Shown: piece after piece, positions 23,604 to 36,545 of the stretch | How positions within the stretch are numbered: the stretch's first letter is position 1 | How the letters are laid out: every line of letters starts with the position of its first letter | NCBI RefSeq assembly: GCF_036324505.1 | Contig: NC_086368.1 | Span: forward strand, 4,980,521-5,044,520 | From: Eleginops maclovinus | Lineage: Eukaryota; Chordata; Actinopteri; Perciformes; Eleginopidae | Direction of reading: 5' to 3' | Length of the DNA stretch: 64,000 nucleotides | The notes under the pieces: generated by a model | Databases searched by the model: none | Seen by the model: the letters and a program-made list of their open reading frames with translations, nothing else | Told to the model about the DNA's origin: nothing | Translations under genes and position numbers: made by a program

Positions 23604-24682
23604 TAGGGCTGAACGATTTTGGAAAATAATGTAATTGCGATTTTTTCCCTAAATATTGCAAATGATAATTTACGTACCGATGGCAAGATGTAATCGGTTC
23701 CCAAAACACTGCAGTCTGGTCCATCCATTTAGCTGTGCTGCCATCACCATATTCGATGCGTTGTCCGTCGTTATGCAGATGTGGTTTTCTTCCTGTAAAT
23801 CCCAGCTGGCAAGCCCCTCTCTCAGGCTGGCTGCAATATTTTGCCCTGTGTGGTCGACCGGCAAGTAGGATGCTTGAAGGCAGCGAGCTTTGAGATTCAA
23901 GTCTTCGTCAATGTAATGCACCGTTAGACTGATATGGCTCCGACGTACGGCTCAACCACAGATCAGTTGTTGTCGCAAAAAACTCCAGTTTTCAGCTCGG
24001 CTGCAACTCTCTCTGCATTTTATGTATAGATCAGGTATGACAACCTGGCTAAAATGTGTGTGTGAGGGCATTCTGTACCGCTTATCCAGTGCGCTCACCA
24101 AAGCCGCAAACCCAGGATTGGCCACTACACTAATGGGCATCATGTCTTTCGCTATGAACTCCGTTATTTCCGCATGTCGTTTCGAATTCTGTTCATAATG
24201 AGTAATACTTTCAAACAGCAAGGTCAGTGATCCCTGTCGGCTGGTACTTGGAAGTTGTAGCACTGGTCGTTGGCATTCTAGCCATGCAACTATCGTACAT
24301 GGCTTTGTGTTTTTTTTGTGTTGATAAAGGTTTGTAGTGTTACCTCGTGAGGTAGCAACAGTAGCGAGGCACGTTTCGCACAATACCTGACGTTGCGCAG
24401 CATCTTCCTTTTTAAAGCCAACATAATTCCACACAACTGACGTGCCGCCCCTCTTTGGTACCAAACTTCAAGCCGTGCACTCTTCTGACGAGCCTGAGGC
24501 CATTGTGCAACAGGTTCAAGCGCAGCGTTGACTTCTTTCCCTGCCTGCTCGGCTTCGCTCGGTTCTCTCGCAAGTCACGTGACCAGATCACGTGACCAGT
24601 CAACTCGCAGCCTTTGCGGTTGGAAAATCTAATTTTGTCATATCGCGATATTATCGAAAAGGCAATTAATTGTTCAGCCCTA
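23604..24682 (-). mobile_element. deletion derivative of the TAGGGCTGAACGAT hAT family
   Basis: The left end TAGGGCTGAACGAT (23604-23617) and the right end, read inverted as TAGGGCTGAACAAT (24669-24682), match the element at 17048-20509. Perfect 8-bp target duplications ATGTGTAC flank it at 23596-23603 and 24683-24690. Only the 5' part of the transposase gene remains, on the minus strand. The element is therefore opposite in orientation to its fuller relative 3.1 kb away. It contains GTGACCAGATCACGTG at 24579-24594, also present in that relative. It lacks exons 2 and 3 and cannot encode an active enzyme. Confidence 0.94.
23670..24464 (-). pseudogene. hAT transposase exon 1 remnant
   Basis: The minus-strand translation parallels exon 1 of the transposase at 17284: GGTSVVWNYVGFKKEDAAQR, QVLCETCLATVATSRGNTTN (BED finger), FIAKDMMPISVV, LDKRYRMPSHTHFSQV, TTTDLW, ITTDNASNM and LQCFGNRLHLAIG. 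Frame shifts lie near 23985 (before TTTDLW) and near 23920 (before VHYIDEDLN). The histidine part of the finger is altered (NLYQHKKN), so zinc binding is doubtful. It stops exactly at the exon 1 splice donor (GTACGT near 23674), after which the sequence passes into the terminal region within a few dozen bases. Confidence 0.88.
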
Positions 24683-24690
24683 ATGTGTAC

Positions 24691-25499
24691 GATGAGCAGG
24701 GCTCTGCTAGTGCTGCAGCTTGGTCTCCATGCTATCCCCATCCGGTTTCACTCCGAAAATAAAGGTGTGGAGACCGACGTTGCTGCTTGCTTACAAAGTC
24801 CAGGGGCCCACACACTTGATTGGCCACTTTCTATCACTTCAATATCCTTCCAATCGCTGGCTCTGTCATTGAAGAAGAAACAAACTGTCAGACGATCCCT
24901 TACTGCGTCTCCAGCCAACAAACCTGCAAACAGCAGCACTCCTCGGGAAAACGGGTACCGAGGCTTTGTGAGGTACTGAAGTAGTTCACTATCACCAGTA
25001 GGTACACATTTCCTCATCACTCCAGCATCCTCCACTGAAGTACATGTAGCCCAGTTATTCCCTAGTTTAATCAGGGAAGGGCCCTGAGTTTGTTAACTCT
25101 ATAAATCAAATTTACAATAAAGAATACATAAGGTAATGTTATCTTATTTCTCTTTCGTTATCCTGTTTATATGTTACCAATGTACCCTTTGTGTTATCTT
25201 GAGTCCCTTTAAGCACCTTTAAATAATGTAACTTCACTAGTCACTTACCTTAAACACATTAGTTTAAATACCTCTATTAACAGAAATCACCAAATTTCAC
25301 ACTGGAATCAGTTTAAGAAATAGAGATCTCAATTATTTACTGTGTACTTGTGAACAAACAACATGAAATATACAGTCAGAATGTGCCTTCAATATTGTCA
25401 GATTAATAGTCCCTTTAACTGGAAATTATTATAATATCAAACTAGTTCAGATCACCTTTGTATCAATTTCACACTGAACTCAGTGGGCCCACACTCATT

Positions 25500-25501
<2 letters not shown>
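24691..25501. other. intron, unclassified sequence
   Basis: A minus-strand open frame at 24748-25035 (95 codons) has balanced composition but resembles nothing I recognise. The sequence looks like part of an unknown repeat. The remainder is plain intron. Confidence 0.4.

Positions 25502-25588
<87 letters not shown>
25502..25588. repeat. (AC)n microsatellite
   Basis: An uninterrupted AC run of about 86 bp. Confidence 0.97.
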
Positions 25589-26922
25589 GCCTGCAAATAA
25601 TATTAACTAAAACCCCTCACGTTGCAGGCCTGATGTGATGCTTGAGAGCGTTGAAAGTCAAACCTATTTGTCCTCTTCACTCAAATGAGCAATAAAACCA
25701 AAGCGATACCTGAACATCTGCAACTCCAAACTGCAACTGTACCGAACCCTCAGTCTCAGATGGCGATCAACGGCGGCGGGAAGGTGTCCAGCCACCACGT
25801 GCTCTCTGGTATTGTCCAAAACTCCTCACTGTGTCACCCTCTTGCAGCAAAACTGCTAAAGATCCTCAGGGTGTTCATGCCGAAAAACCCCAAACTGAAG
25901 CCAATAGCGCAAGAAGAGTTAGCTATAACAAGTTTTTAGGCATTAGAGCAGGGACACAAGGTGACAAAAATATATGTATGTCCCACGACATACAAGAATA
26001 TTTATGGGGAAATATGCATCAGGGGACGTAAATAACTAAACGCAGGAGGAGCTTGAGCAGCGTACCACTCCACCTCACTTTGGAGAACAGTATAAAACTG
26101 TTGGAGTTGTTCTTAAATTCAACGAGGTAGTGTAATGTGAATCAAGAGTGACTTAGTGTATAACCACCGTGGTAAAGGAGCAATGTTAAGGTTGTTAGAA
26201 AAGCAATGTTTGTGCAAAGCAACATATTGGTATTTTTCACACTTGGCAACATGCGAAAGCAATGCTTATCTCTCCTGAGAGCACGAAAAAAAAAGGAACG
26301 GCTCTAAAAAATCTATGGCACAATATAGAAAAGGTCAGAACTCAGCCATGTTCAGAGACTCATGTTTAAAAAAGGCCATCATGTGAAATTTGAGAATCAC
26401 TGAACAGCATTAAGACTTTGTAAAATCACCTTTCTACTGACCAATAAATGAAATAAAATAAGTATGAGAATGTTGCAAGTGACAAAGGTGGAAGTATTTG
26501 CAGAAATAATTCAAATATACTATATACATGTCAAATAGAACAAGATAAAATAACAACTGAATGTTATTTAACATACTGAATAGTGAAATAATATTTGGCT
26601 TACCGTAGTAATAAATAGATATGTTAGCTGTAACAGATGTATGCTTTACACATGACGAGTTCCTTAACTTCCCCCACCGTATAAATATAACTTTTGCATT
26701 TTCGCTATGGTTAAATGTATTACCAATTGCGTTAAAAAAAATATGTCATCAGATTACTGGTTTATTTAAGAAAATAAATTGGATTAAAAACAGGATTTCA
26801 ATGTTCAAATACATTTAAATATATAATTAGGTAGACGTATTTCTATTTCCTTTTCATCCTTCTATATTTAAAATAAATAAATATATATATATATAAATAT
26901 ATATATATATATTATTTATATT
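25589..26922. other. intron, no feature, ending in an (AT)n-rich segment
   Basis: Short open frames, including 25685-25939, show no recognised similarity. Positions about 26880-26922 are TA-rich. Confidence 0.5.
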
Positions 26923-26998
26923 TAGCAGGCCTCCAACTACTGCTTTAAATAAATATAAATATATATATTTATTTAAAGCAGTAGTTGGAGGCCTGCTA
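26923..26998. repeat. perfect inverted repeat, 35-bp arms with a 6-bp loop
   Basis: The arm 26923-26957 is the exact reverse complement of 26964-26998, with loop AATATA at 26958-26963. The outer arm contains GCAGGCCTCCAACTACTGC and the inner arm is AT-only. In RNA or single-stranded DNA it would form a very stable hairpin. Confidence 0.97.
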
Positions 26999-27126
26999 CT
27001 TACTACCTACTCGTCCTCCTTGCTTTTATGATTACATTCTCAGATTTGGTTCCTAATTACATTTTTCTAACATGTAGCTAGTAATTGTAATGGAATGCAT
27101 TGTTAAAGTAACTCTTCCAAACCTGG
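26999..27126 (-). mobile_element. probable MITE end next to the palindrome
   Basis: The minus strand begins CCAGGTTTGGAAGAGTTACT and continues with TAACAATGCATTCCATTACA-type sequence. This resembles the CAGTGTTGGxxAGTAAC ends of abundant fish hAT-derived MITEs. A second end could not be assigned. Confidence 0.45.
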
Positions 27127-27584
27127 TCATACATATGCATTTAGTTATTTCACATTTTGCCTAGAGGTCAGCGGATACCGACTAGACAGGCAGTGTGCCA
27201 GACAGACAGAGCGAGAGACTGAGCTCAAGGCAGTCTGCAACAAAACACACACACATAATTTCACACAGACAAAAGACGAATATGAGCGTGCTCTGTCAGG
27301 GCGATACAACAAACACATTCACACACACAATCTCTGTTTCTCTTTGTCTCCCTCGCTCGCGAACACACACTTGTATAGCTCTGCCAGCGGGCACTGCTGT
27401 GCTAGTTGTGGTGACCTTACATTATCTATGGTGAGACTCACACATGTTTCATTACATCCCAATTTTCTAGGCAAGAATTTGGTTTTGTTTGGTTTATTCC
27501 AAAATGTTCAATAATCTAAGAGTACAAAGAGCAACTGTTCTCCTGCCCTGTGACTTTCTCTAAACATTTGCTGTAGTGTTGCAG

Positions 27585-27915
27585 GAATAAGTCCTTAAAC
27601 CCGTAAATGTGTTAGTATTTTACCACTTCTGGTTCCTTCGTCTCAAAGTCAATGTTTTTTTGAGCTTGTTTGTTGTTAAAAGCCTGGTAATAAGGTCTGT
27701 GTTTAACACAAGCTGAACAGACTTTCAATATGTCAATAAATACCCCACTGCTGAATGTCCGGAGCTTCTATGTGACGTTAAAACAGTGGTTGTTAACAAC
27801 TGACTAAATTATTGACTTACCATCATCACGCCAAAACGAAGCCGCCTTTAGCTTAGCAGTAGTGACGCGAAGCCATGCGAACGAGGTGTAGTTTGGGTTT
27901 ATAGCGTAATGTTAG
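27585..27915 (-). mobile_element. dispersed repeat family B, copy 1
   Basis: The minus strand contains GTAAAATACTAACAC, AGGCTTTTAACAAC, GCTAAGCTAAAGGCGGC and TTTTGGCGTGATGATGG. These are landmarks also found in the copies at 43480, 47155, 53700 and 60160. No ORF and no clear ends. Confidence 0.6.
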
Positions 27916-29128
27916 CTTTTTGTTTTTGTTCCAGTCAATTGCCTTAACTTTTCATAAATAAAGAAGCAGTCCTTTGGTCTCCTATTATACCGTATTTGAA
28001 CCATATATTGCAGGGCCATATCTATACAAAACATGTCTTTGAAGTGCTTTGATCAAAATACCAAACAGCTCCCCCATTGAAGATTAGCTTTAGTTTCACA
28101 CTTGACAAAATGCATTGTTACATTGTAATCATGCTAATGCTAATAGTTTACGTTTTAAGTACCAGTAATCCGATTACTTTTTTCCTTTTAGTAAAGGAAT
28201 ACAATAACTTTTTTTAATCCTGATTACATAATCCATTTTCATGTATCCCTCCCAGAGCCCCCGGAGAGACTCATGGCCAAAACACATCATCATGCACAGG
28301 ATGTGCTGCATTTGATATGCAAAGCAAATGCAAAGTATGGCAGCAGACACCCAACTCACCCCCACACAGAGAATCCTACATGCACGGCCTCACAGCTTGT
28401 TTTGTATTTGATATTTGATATTCACAGCACATACAATGTTCATGAATAAGCATTTATCATATGGATAGATAAAAGCAAACATACCAACATGTTCATTAAC
28501 ATGCAAAGATCCATGAAGAGATGTTTCTGTATGTGGATGTGTGGGAGGACCAGCATTATGATCAAACTTTGAAGGCAGTGTCACTTTAGATTAGTGTGTT
28601 TTTTGTTTGTGTTTTGAAATTGGACTGTGTAATATCATTGTAGCATCTTTCCTTAAACAGATGTGTTTCCTAAGGACCAAAAGCAAATCCTGTTAAGGAC
28701 GGTGGCTCTGAGAGCTGGTGAATACATCATTTTAAAGCATTGTTTTGACATTTCGCAGACAAAACCTTAAAAAAGGTTATATTTAATGTATATTTTTATC
28801 AAATGTATGTTTTATATATTTACGTTTGAAATATATCATCTTTGCATATCACAAATTTGGAGGCACAATGATTCTCTCAAGAAGAATAAACAAAATATAA
28901 AATATGTATAGAAATAAAATATATATAATATAATGTTACGTTAATAAATATTTTATACTATTTATAATTCATATTTAAGTTATACTGTAATGAATACTTC
29001 TGATGTGTTTAATTGTTCAACTTTGACCTTTTCTTGTTATCAAATAAATTAAATATGTAAGTAGCATTTTCAATTGTTGGCCGTTTAAGAAAATATGTAT
29101 GTAAGAATTAATCTTAAAACAGAACAAC

Positions 29129-29129
<1 letters not shown>
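27916..29129. other. intron, no gene seen
   Basis: Positions about 28150-28240 carry AGTAATCCGATTACTTTTTT, again like fish hAT-derived MITE sequence but without defined ends. Confidence 0.4.
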
Positions 29130-29183
<54 letters not shown>

Positions 29184-29211
29184 CCTAATAATAATAATAA
29201 TATTAATAAAC

Positions 29212-29247
<36 letters not shown>

Positions 29248-29256
29248 TTAATAAAC

Positions 29257-29333
<77 letters not shown>
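29130..29333. repeat. (AAT)n microsatellite
   Basis: About 204 bp of AAT with two TTAATAAAC-type interruptions near 29205 and 29249. The interrupted block recurs once, so it was duplicated inside the array. Open frames here are artefacts (poly-Ile). Confidence 0.97.
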
Positions 29334-29334
<1 letters not shown>

Positions 29335-30129
29335 TGTTTCACAAATGCATTATTATGTTTTAAGGTGGTGCATCATGAATATAATATCTTCAAACTGTTC
29401 TAATCCCATTTAAAAAAAAGTCAAATCCAACATATGAAACCCTTAAGTGAATGCTACAGAAAGTTTTGGGGTGGTTATTAAAAGTTATATTAAACTTTGG
29501 TCTTTATTAAAAAACCAGGTTGGAATAATTATAGTCTCAGCTCCTTAGGTGTGTTTGTTTTCTCTGACTGACGCACCCTGAGGTGGTTGTTTTGATTCAG
29601 AAGAACCAATCAATGTGATCTAATTGTAAGATATGTGATATCTTTCTGTTTTTTCAAATTTTCCATTATTTTCTGCCTGTCAATATTAAGACCGCATTTA
29701 GAATGCAGAGTTATTAAAGCTGTTTACCTACGCATAGAAAGGCTTTCCCCTCATGCATTCATTAATACTCTGCTGTGATGGATCAATAACTTTATACACA
29801 ACTACTCCCACACACACTTTAGCAAATGTTCATACTATTCTGTATCTTACTATGAGTACCTTTCTACTTGTGTTAATGTTAAATGATTCAGCAACATGAC
29901 CACTGAACATATGGAACACTCACTTCTTTATGTATTTACACATTATTACAATAATTTTTAAATGTACATTCTGTTTTTATCTTACCTTACCCTATCTTGC
30001 ATGTATGTAGTTTATTTACTCTTTTAACTTATGCATTTAACTTGCACCACTGACTTCCTTGCACCATTTTCTCTCACCCATTTTGTTTCTGTTATTTTAT
30101 TGCAAAATTTGTATTTCATTTTTCGTTTT

Positions 30130-30395
30130 GAAATGGGCCCTATTATACTACTTTCCAGATCATATTAGTATTAAGTGTCTCTACTGGGACATTTTTACAT
30201 GCTTTAATGTTCAAAAAGCTCTTTTCACCCTCTGTCTGAAACCAGACACCAGTCTGCTCTGATTGGTTAGCTTGCTGGCTCTGTTGTGATTTGCCAACCG
30301 CTAAAAGATTTCCAGCCTCTTAGCCTATCACGTACAATGTGGTGGAGCGATATCCAATAGAATAAAACCTCGAAAAGCATAATAGTGCGTCTCTA
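30130..30395 (-). mobile_element. dispersed repeat family A, right-half copy
   Basis: Shares GGGCCCTATTATACTAC, TCTTTTCACCCTCTGTCTGA, GTCTGCTCTGATTGGTTAGC and AGCCTATCACGTACAATGTG with the copies at 62856 and 52645, and in inverse orientation with 38305-39230. It holds only half of the family consensus. The open frame across it is not coding. Confidence 0.75.
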
Positions 30396-31745
30396 AATAC
30401 AGTATATTGTATGTTGCATTGTTTGAGGAGCAAAAGCCTCAACACCTATTTTGTCAAATATACACTTAATATAATTTTTATTTGACAATCAAAAATTAAC
30501 ATTTTGAAATTGCATTTATTTAAAGAGCAACCAACAGAGAATTGTAGATGTATCGGAAGATATTTTGAGAAATATCTTGCTTTAAAATAGAGCAAATTGT
30601 GATACAAAACCCAAAGTGCACCTTTTTCAGTGTCTTTCACCAACAAAAACTGATGCATTATTATAACAACAGCAGCACTCTGTCCCTACTGTCTGAGAAA
30701 TGAAAGCATGTGTTATTTCTGTGCAAATCGTATCTGGGTCTAGTTTTAATATGACGCAGGATTCTTCCTATTGTGAAAACAGAAGTACTAAATGAAAATT
30801 TCCAAATAACAATGTGTTGGCCAGGCTGCAACAACAAATACATGTCCAGAAGGTAATAGCACTGTACACAATAGAGGATATTAACATAATAATGCTGACT
30901 ATTTATGATGTTTTGTTGTCAGAGGTAATATGCACTGGTACAGCTGAAACTACAGGAGTGTGTGTTTGTATTGGGCCGCTGCCATCTGCTATTGTCTGTA
31001 TTAAAAGTGAAGCCTGACGCGGCTGAAAAAAACAGTGGCAACACTCAGCCCGTCTTATCTGCCTACATGAAAGAAAACACAAGATGCCATTGAAAGGAGT
31101 TGAATTGAGCGGAGTAATCCACTCTCCCTGTTTCATTTTGGTAAATAAGGCATTTAAGCCAACGCGTAATTATAATCAACCAAGTATTCAGGGAAGCTGC
31201 AGGTAGGCGTCACAATGAAACACGCTAAAGCGATAAAGCAGCAAACACCTGTTCACTCAAAGCGACAATACAGAGAGATTGGCAGAACAACAGGTCTGAA
31301 AATCCTCTTTCTCTAACCAAACATTATTCCATCAGAAAAGTTACGAAATTGTTCATATTATCAATTTTTATTTTCACTGAAAGTTCTGCTAACGTTTATG
31401 ACTCAAACTCAAACAGGAACTAAAATACAACAATTGTAATAAAGGTATTATGGCATAATGCTTCAGGCAATAAGACCATGCTGATAACAATGGCTAAAGA
31501 ACCATTGTTTTGTGCCATCAAATCCGTTTAATATAATCCACATAACATTAAGGCACACAATTATAACAAGTAAAACATGAACTTCAAATAAAAGTATGTT
31601 TTTATCAGTGTGAATAAGGTGTATTAGACACAGGTTTTTTTTGTTGCTTTTTGAAACACATTTGAAAAAGACACTTCCACATTTGGAGAGCAATAGGGCA
31701 GATCAAGCCTTTGTGCACGTGCCTGATCAAATGGATTTCATAGAC
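30396..31745. other. intron, no gene seen
   Basis: AT-rich intron with short open frames that have no recognised similarity. Confidence 0.5.
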
Positions 31746-32040
31746 CAGGGGTGTCCAAACTTTTTCACCGAGGGCCACATACAGAAAGATTCACGGAGAG
31801 CTGGGCCACTTATAGAGGTGATATTGCCTCATAAGTTATAAGTTAGCAAAACAAATCAAATGTAGGTGAATAATGCGCAATACCATTTCACATTTACAAG
31901 TCATGTGTTTAATAACAATGGCAGATGAGAAAATACTCATGGAGTCATTAGACACAACCTATTTAAGCATCATTTAAGCATGAGGACATGTTGATCACAC
32001 AGTTCTCGTGCACAGAAACCCAAAGCAAAACAAAAAAAAC
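31746..32040 (+). mobile_element. hAT-like element end
   Basis: Begins CAGGGGTGTCCAAACTTTTT followed by CACCGAGGGCCACATACAG. This is a very common terminal sequence of hAT-type elements in fish. The right end is not visible and may be lost at the (AC)n tract starting at 32045. Confidence 0.6.
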
Positions 32041-32044
32041 ACAT

Positions 32045-32122
<78 letters not shown>
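32045..32122. repeat. (AC)n microsatellite
   Basis: A pure AC run of about 78 bp. Confidence 0.97.
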
Positions 32123-32124
<2 letters not shown>

Positions 32125-32422
32125 AGTTATTGAATGCCAAAGCGTCTGATTGCGGTCATTATGGTGCTGAAGGCGGTAAAGATGTGTAATTAGCTATTGT
32201 CCGTGAACACGCTGGCACACATAGTCATACTCACACACACAGATACACACAAACACACACACAGACAAACACAAACACACACATACAGTACATACATGAG
32301 AGAGGAAAACAGATCAAGTGAAACATGTTTTCCCTCTCACCATTAACAAATACAACAGGTATGTGAAAAATAAATTGAACAAACAAAGGACACAATGTGC
32401 ATAACTAACACACACATGTACC

Positions 32423-32423
<1 letters not shown>

Positions 32424-32509
<86 letters not shown>
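32424..32509. repeat. (AC)n microsatellite
   Basis: A pure AC run of about 86 bp, the second long one within 400 bp. AC-rich imperfect sequence lies between them (32230-32290). Confidence 0.97.
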
Positions 32510-32510
<1 letters not shown>

Positions 32511-35500
32511 CTATCTCTCACCCACACATATAGAGAGGCTATGGAAGGAACAAGCAGTAATTAGGACGGTTAATGGCTTCTCTGTTGTGTTTAATTGCAG
32601 CCTGTATGGATCTGGTGGGAAGGGGTGGGTGAGGGCCGAGGGGGGGTTGTGAAGATGGGTGTCACCACCGCTTTATCTCTAATGAGCTCATGTTTTTTTT
32701 TTCTCTGTATCCTTTTTTACCTCTTTTCTCTCAAAATGTTCTTGTTTCTAACTTTCAAACAACAATGACGTAACTCATTGTGATAATGTGAAAAGCAACT
32801 CAATGTCATACTTTGAAATAGTTCTTTGTAGCAATTCATAGATTGATACTATACCATAGGGGAAAATTACCTTACATACTGTAGATGGGATCTGGAACAT
32901 TCTAAAACTGATTTTGGGTCGGTAAAACTACATTTGCCATAACCAATTGTTGTTTCCTTTGTATTTTTATAATGCAATGCATTAGTTATTCATTGCATTC
33001 AAAGTAAAAAGTTGATGCTTTACTGTGAGATGTTTAAACCGTTGATACGTACTTAGGGGTGTGTTTGATTAATTTAAGGGTGGGAGGAATCTCAACTTAT
33101 ATCCATTTATGCTCCACCTTGTTGCTCAAAAAGAAAATGTCTTACTTTACCAGCTGACACACTATTAGCAAGTATTTAACCAAATGTACACAGTTCAAAA
33201 AGACACACTATTGCAAAATAAGACTAGCCATATTAAAAACTAATATGTCTTTTAAGATGTTTTTATTGCTACCCTGCATTTGCTGCATATAGCAACTATG
33301 GTTAAGATCAAGGACGGTTTTAGTAAAAACCTAAAAAAATATATACAGTAACTAGAATCCCATAGAGAATATTTTTGTGTATATTCTTGAAAACCTTACT
33401 GCACATTTTATTCAAGATGTAACCAAGGCAAAGCAATTTTCTGGAAGCAGCAAAGGGTTAGGGTTAGGGTAAGGAAATGACATCCTGCAGCTATACTCTG
33501 TCCGTCATAAGCCCTAACATCAGAGGAGGACAGGCCTATGCATACACTTAATGGAGTTACTTGTACAAGTACTAGTCATCCATTCCAAACCTAATTCTGA
33601 ACATTGATTACTAGATATAATTATTATCCTGTTTCCTTCATTAACTTGGGCCTGTGAGTCCTTTGACATGACACACCGTTAAGGAATCTGAATAGTTAGC
33701 CACTGCTGTTTGATGTTTTGCGGATCCCTCTCCCCCGGTCTGTACCCTATTAAGACTTGGTCATTCTATAAACATGTCAACCCACGTTGTCTTTTGCTTC
33801 GAAAAATGGGTTGACTTTGTGCACGTCCTGAAAGGATTGATGTTTTTTCTTGGGCGGACAGTTTTCGTCAACTACAGATCTTTAACTCAACATAAACTCT
33901 CCTGCATAAAAGTCTGTAAGATACACACTTATCAACCAACCAAACTGCAATCCTTTTATCCTGGAACTGAATGCTCCGTCACAAGGATTACATACATGAT
34001 TGTACTTTCCAAATTCAGCTATTCACAAGAACTGAAAGCGCTTTATTTGCCTCTAAAAGCAAAGAGTACCTAAACCATGAAAATTACTGACTGTACAACT
34101 AAACTGATGTTTGTCATCGAAAAAAAGAAAATGATGTGATTTCTGTGTAAGTTCTGCTTTTCAATCGTTTGACACATATGACACAAAGGCCTCCGTAATA
34201 GGAAGGCAAACCTCCTGAAAACATGACAAACAAAAGGAAATCAGGATTTCCAAGAGGGAAAAAATGTCTTGCAGCTGAAGAGAAGCAGGCCTGAAGAGGA
34301 AACAGCTTGGCAGGTGTAGGGCAGGAACAACAACACTTCAAAAAGTGCTTTGAAGTTACAGTTTGGTTTATTTCTGCCAACACTATGCCACAGATCAGAC
34401 ATAATGCTCAGTTAGCTCTGTTGACAAGGTTCAGCAAAGAACTGGCGAATGGAGACAGATGAATAGATGAAAATGAGAGAAACGTGGGTTTTGTGGTGAG
34501 AGAGACCCTTCATTAATGTGTCACATGGTTTGACTCTTGTGAGCTGCCATACCTGAGTACTGCTTGTAAGCTGCTTGAAGTAAGAGCGTTATCTAAAAGC
34601 CTTAAAATGTAAATGACAGAGGGAGAAGCAAATTACAAAAACACAGAGATATTTCTATTTCTGAGTCTATCATTATAACATATGACGCATTCAAGTTCAG
34701 CTACAGCTCCAACATGTTATCAGAAGGTGCATGTACAGTATGTGTGAATATGAATTCTCATCTTTTGCCGTTTGCCTGCATGAACAGATGCCCTCTTGGA
34801 GGATTATGGTTACAACACGCTGAGCGAAATACAGTTTGTAGAGAACAGCAGAGAGAAACTGCACGCGTCATGCACAGCTGATGATAACATCCAACACCCT
34901 CGCCGCCTCGCCACAGTCTCTATTCAATTCTCAGCGTGGTCAGCTCAGTAATGCTAAAGTGAATCAACTTGTGCATGTGGCGGAAAGCCAAGATGGCAAT
35001 AAACCCCTCATCATTCAAATGTTCCCCATTCCTCCTCTGTTTTTATGTGCTCATATCTTCAACAGTGATAAAAAGATTAAATCAATAGTATAAACAATGC
35101 AGACATCACTAGGAATAATGAACAGGCATGGTCCCAACAGTAAGGATGAGCTTCATTGAAACACAAATCAAATGTGTCTTGACCTGCTGTTCTCAGACCT
35201 CAGCTTCTTGAATTTTCCAATTAATCCCTCTTAAGGATGAAGCAAAAGTGCAGCAGTGGTTTAACAAAGCATGCAGTGAAATGGGAGACCTCTATAGAGT
35301 CTGAATCTACATAAAGCTAAAATAAATGAGAGTCGCTTTCTGAGCTCCCCTGAACAGCTATCAGCTTAGTTAGTCTCTGAGGCCATAGAAGAGAATATAG
35401 CTCCCACTATGCTCTTTGGTGCATGAAATAGGATGGCGCTCACCTTATTAATACCTCTGATGCATATCTCAAACTCTGCTTATAAAGTTGAGGGCAGAAA

Positions 35501-35867
35501 ATAATAAAACCTGCTTTGTGCTGGGTTCATTTTGTATGTTTTAAATCTGGACTATGAAGGTTTGTAGAACTCTTGACTACTGGAAAGTTATTTAAAAACA
35601 CTGTCAAATATTAAACTAAAAAACAAAACAGTCAATTATCATTTTGACAGTCTATTTAACTTTTGCAGAAGAGGGTTAAGGCCATTTTTTTATCTGAGAA
35701 AAAAGTCAGATTTCAGACCGTTTCGACACTCACCTAGGGTCATCGGCTTTGGGTACTGACTGGAAGAATGAATTGGCAGTTAGAAGACGTCACAGTGGTT
35801 TGGACATCTGATTGCCATTTAATCGAGGCTTTCAATCAGGATGCCTCCCAATAGATTTACCAGCAGT
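32510..35867. other. intron, no gene seen
   Basis: No exon or clear repeat. A short GGGTTAGGGTTAGGGT at 33455-33470 is only about 2.7 telomere-like units. Confidence 0.5.
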
Positions 35868-36230
35868 GATGGGCAAGTTACTTCCAAAATGTAATACAGT
35901 ACATTACTTATTACTGTCTTTTTAAAGTAATAAGTTACATTACATTATTACTGTCTCTGAAATGTAGTGCTTTACATTACTTTTGCGTTACTTTGAGTTA
36001 CTTTCACCAAAATAACCACAAAAGTATTTAAATGCTAAAATGTAGTTTATTGCAGCTCAATAATTAAAGCTATCTATGGCAGTATGCTGAAATTAAACGC
36101 ATGCTCCGTTTAAGTGTGCTGAATAATATGTGATACAGGTAACACTACGTCTCTGTGTGTTATTGATAACATGTTAGAGGAGCCTCTGCACGGCCCTGTG
36201 ACCTGCTGTATATGAACGAGTCTCTATGGC
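35868..36230 (+). mobile_element. MITE-like element rich in AGTAAC/TTACTT motifs
   Basis: Starts near CAGTGATGGGCAAGTTACTT and repeats TACATTACTTATTACTG, AAGTAATAAGTTACATTAC and TGCGTTACTTTGAGTTAC. This is the pattern of abundant hAT-derived non-autonomous elements in fish. The right end is unclear. Confidence 0.6.
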
Positions 36231-36420
36231 AGCGTTAGCTCACCTGGTCATTGGTGTGTTAACGGGGATTTGGCTGACAAACTTTCTAAAAGCCGGCGAT
36301 TCCACAGAGGACAGAGGCTGCAGATCTTCAACACTCTGCCACGAGTCTCTGAACTTCTCTGGGTTCAAGCAGCAGCCCGAGAGAAAGTTACCTTCTGTTT
36401 CCGTCAGTAGTAGATAATGT

Positions 36421-36545
36421 ATCTTGCCTGGCTTGGGAACGCCTCAGGGACAACCAGGAGGAGCTGGAAAATGTTGTTGGGGAAAGGAACGTTTGGACTG
36501 CCTTTTAACATGCTAGCCCTATGACCCAGATTAGGATAAGCAGGA
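36421..36545 (+). mobile_element. Rex3-type (RTE clade) LINE, 3' end only
   Basis: Contains CTTGGGAACGCCTCAGGGA, AGGAGGAGCTGGAAAATGTT, GGGGAAAGGAACGTTTGG and GGATAAGCAGGAGATGGATG. These are the familiar last codons and 3' end of Rex3 elements, which finish in a GATG repeat. Strong 5' truncation is normal for this family. The tail leads directly into the (ATGG)n array. Confidence 0.82.

Noticed and set aside
24748..25035. 95-codon minus-strand frame with balanced composition
   Set aside because: No family recognised. It lies in repeat-rich DNA between a hAT copy and a microsatellite, and I could not support a function.
33455..33470. Telomere-like GGGTTAGGGTTAGGGT
   Set aside because: Under three units, expected by chance or ordinary repeat decay. 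Not an interstitial telomere.
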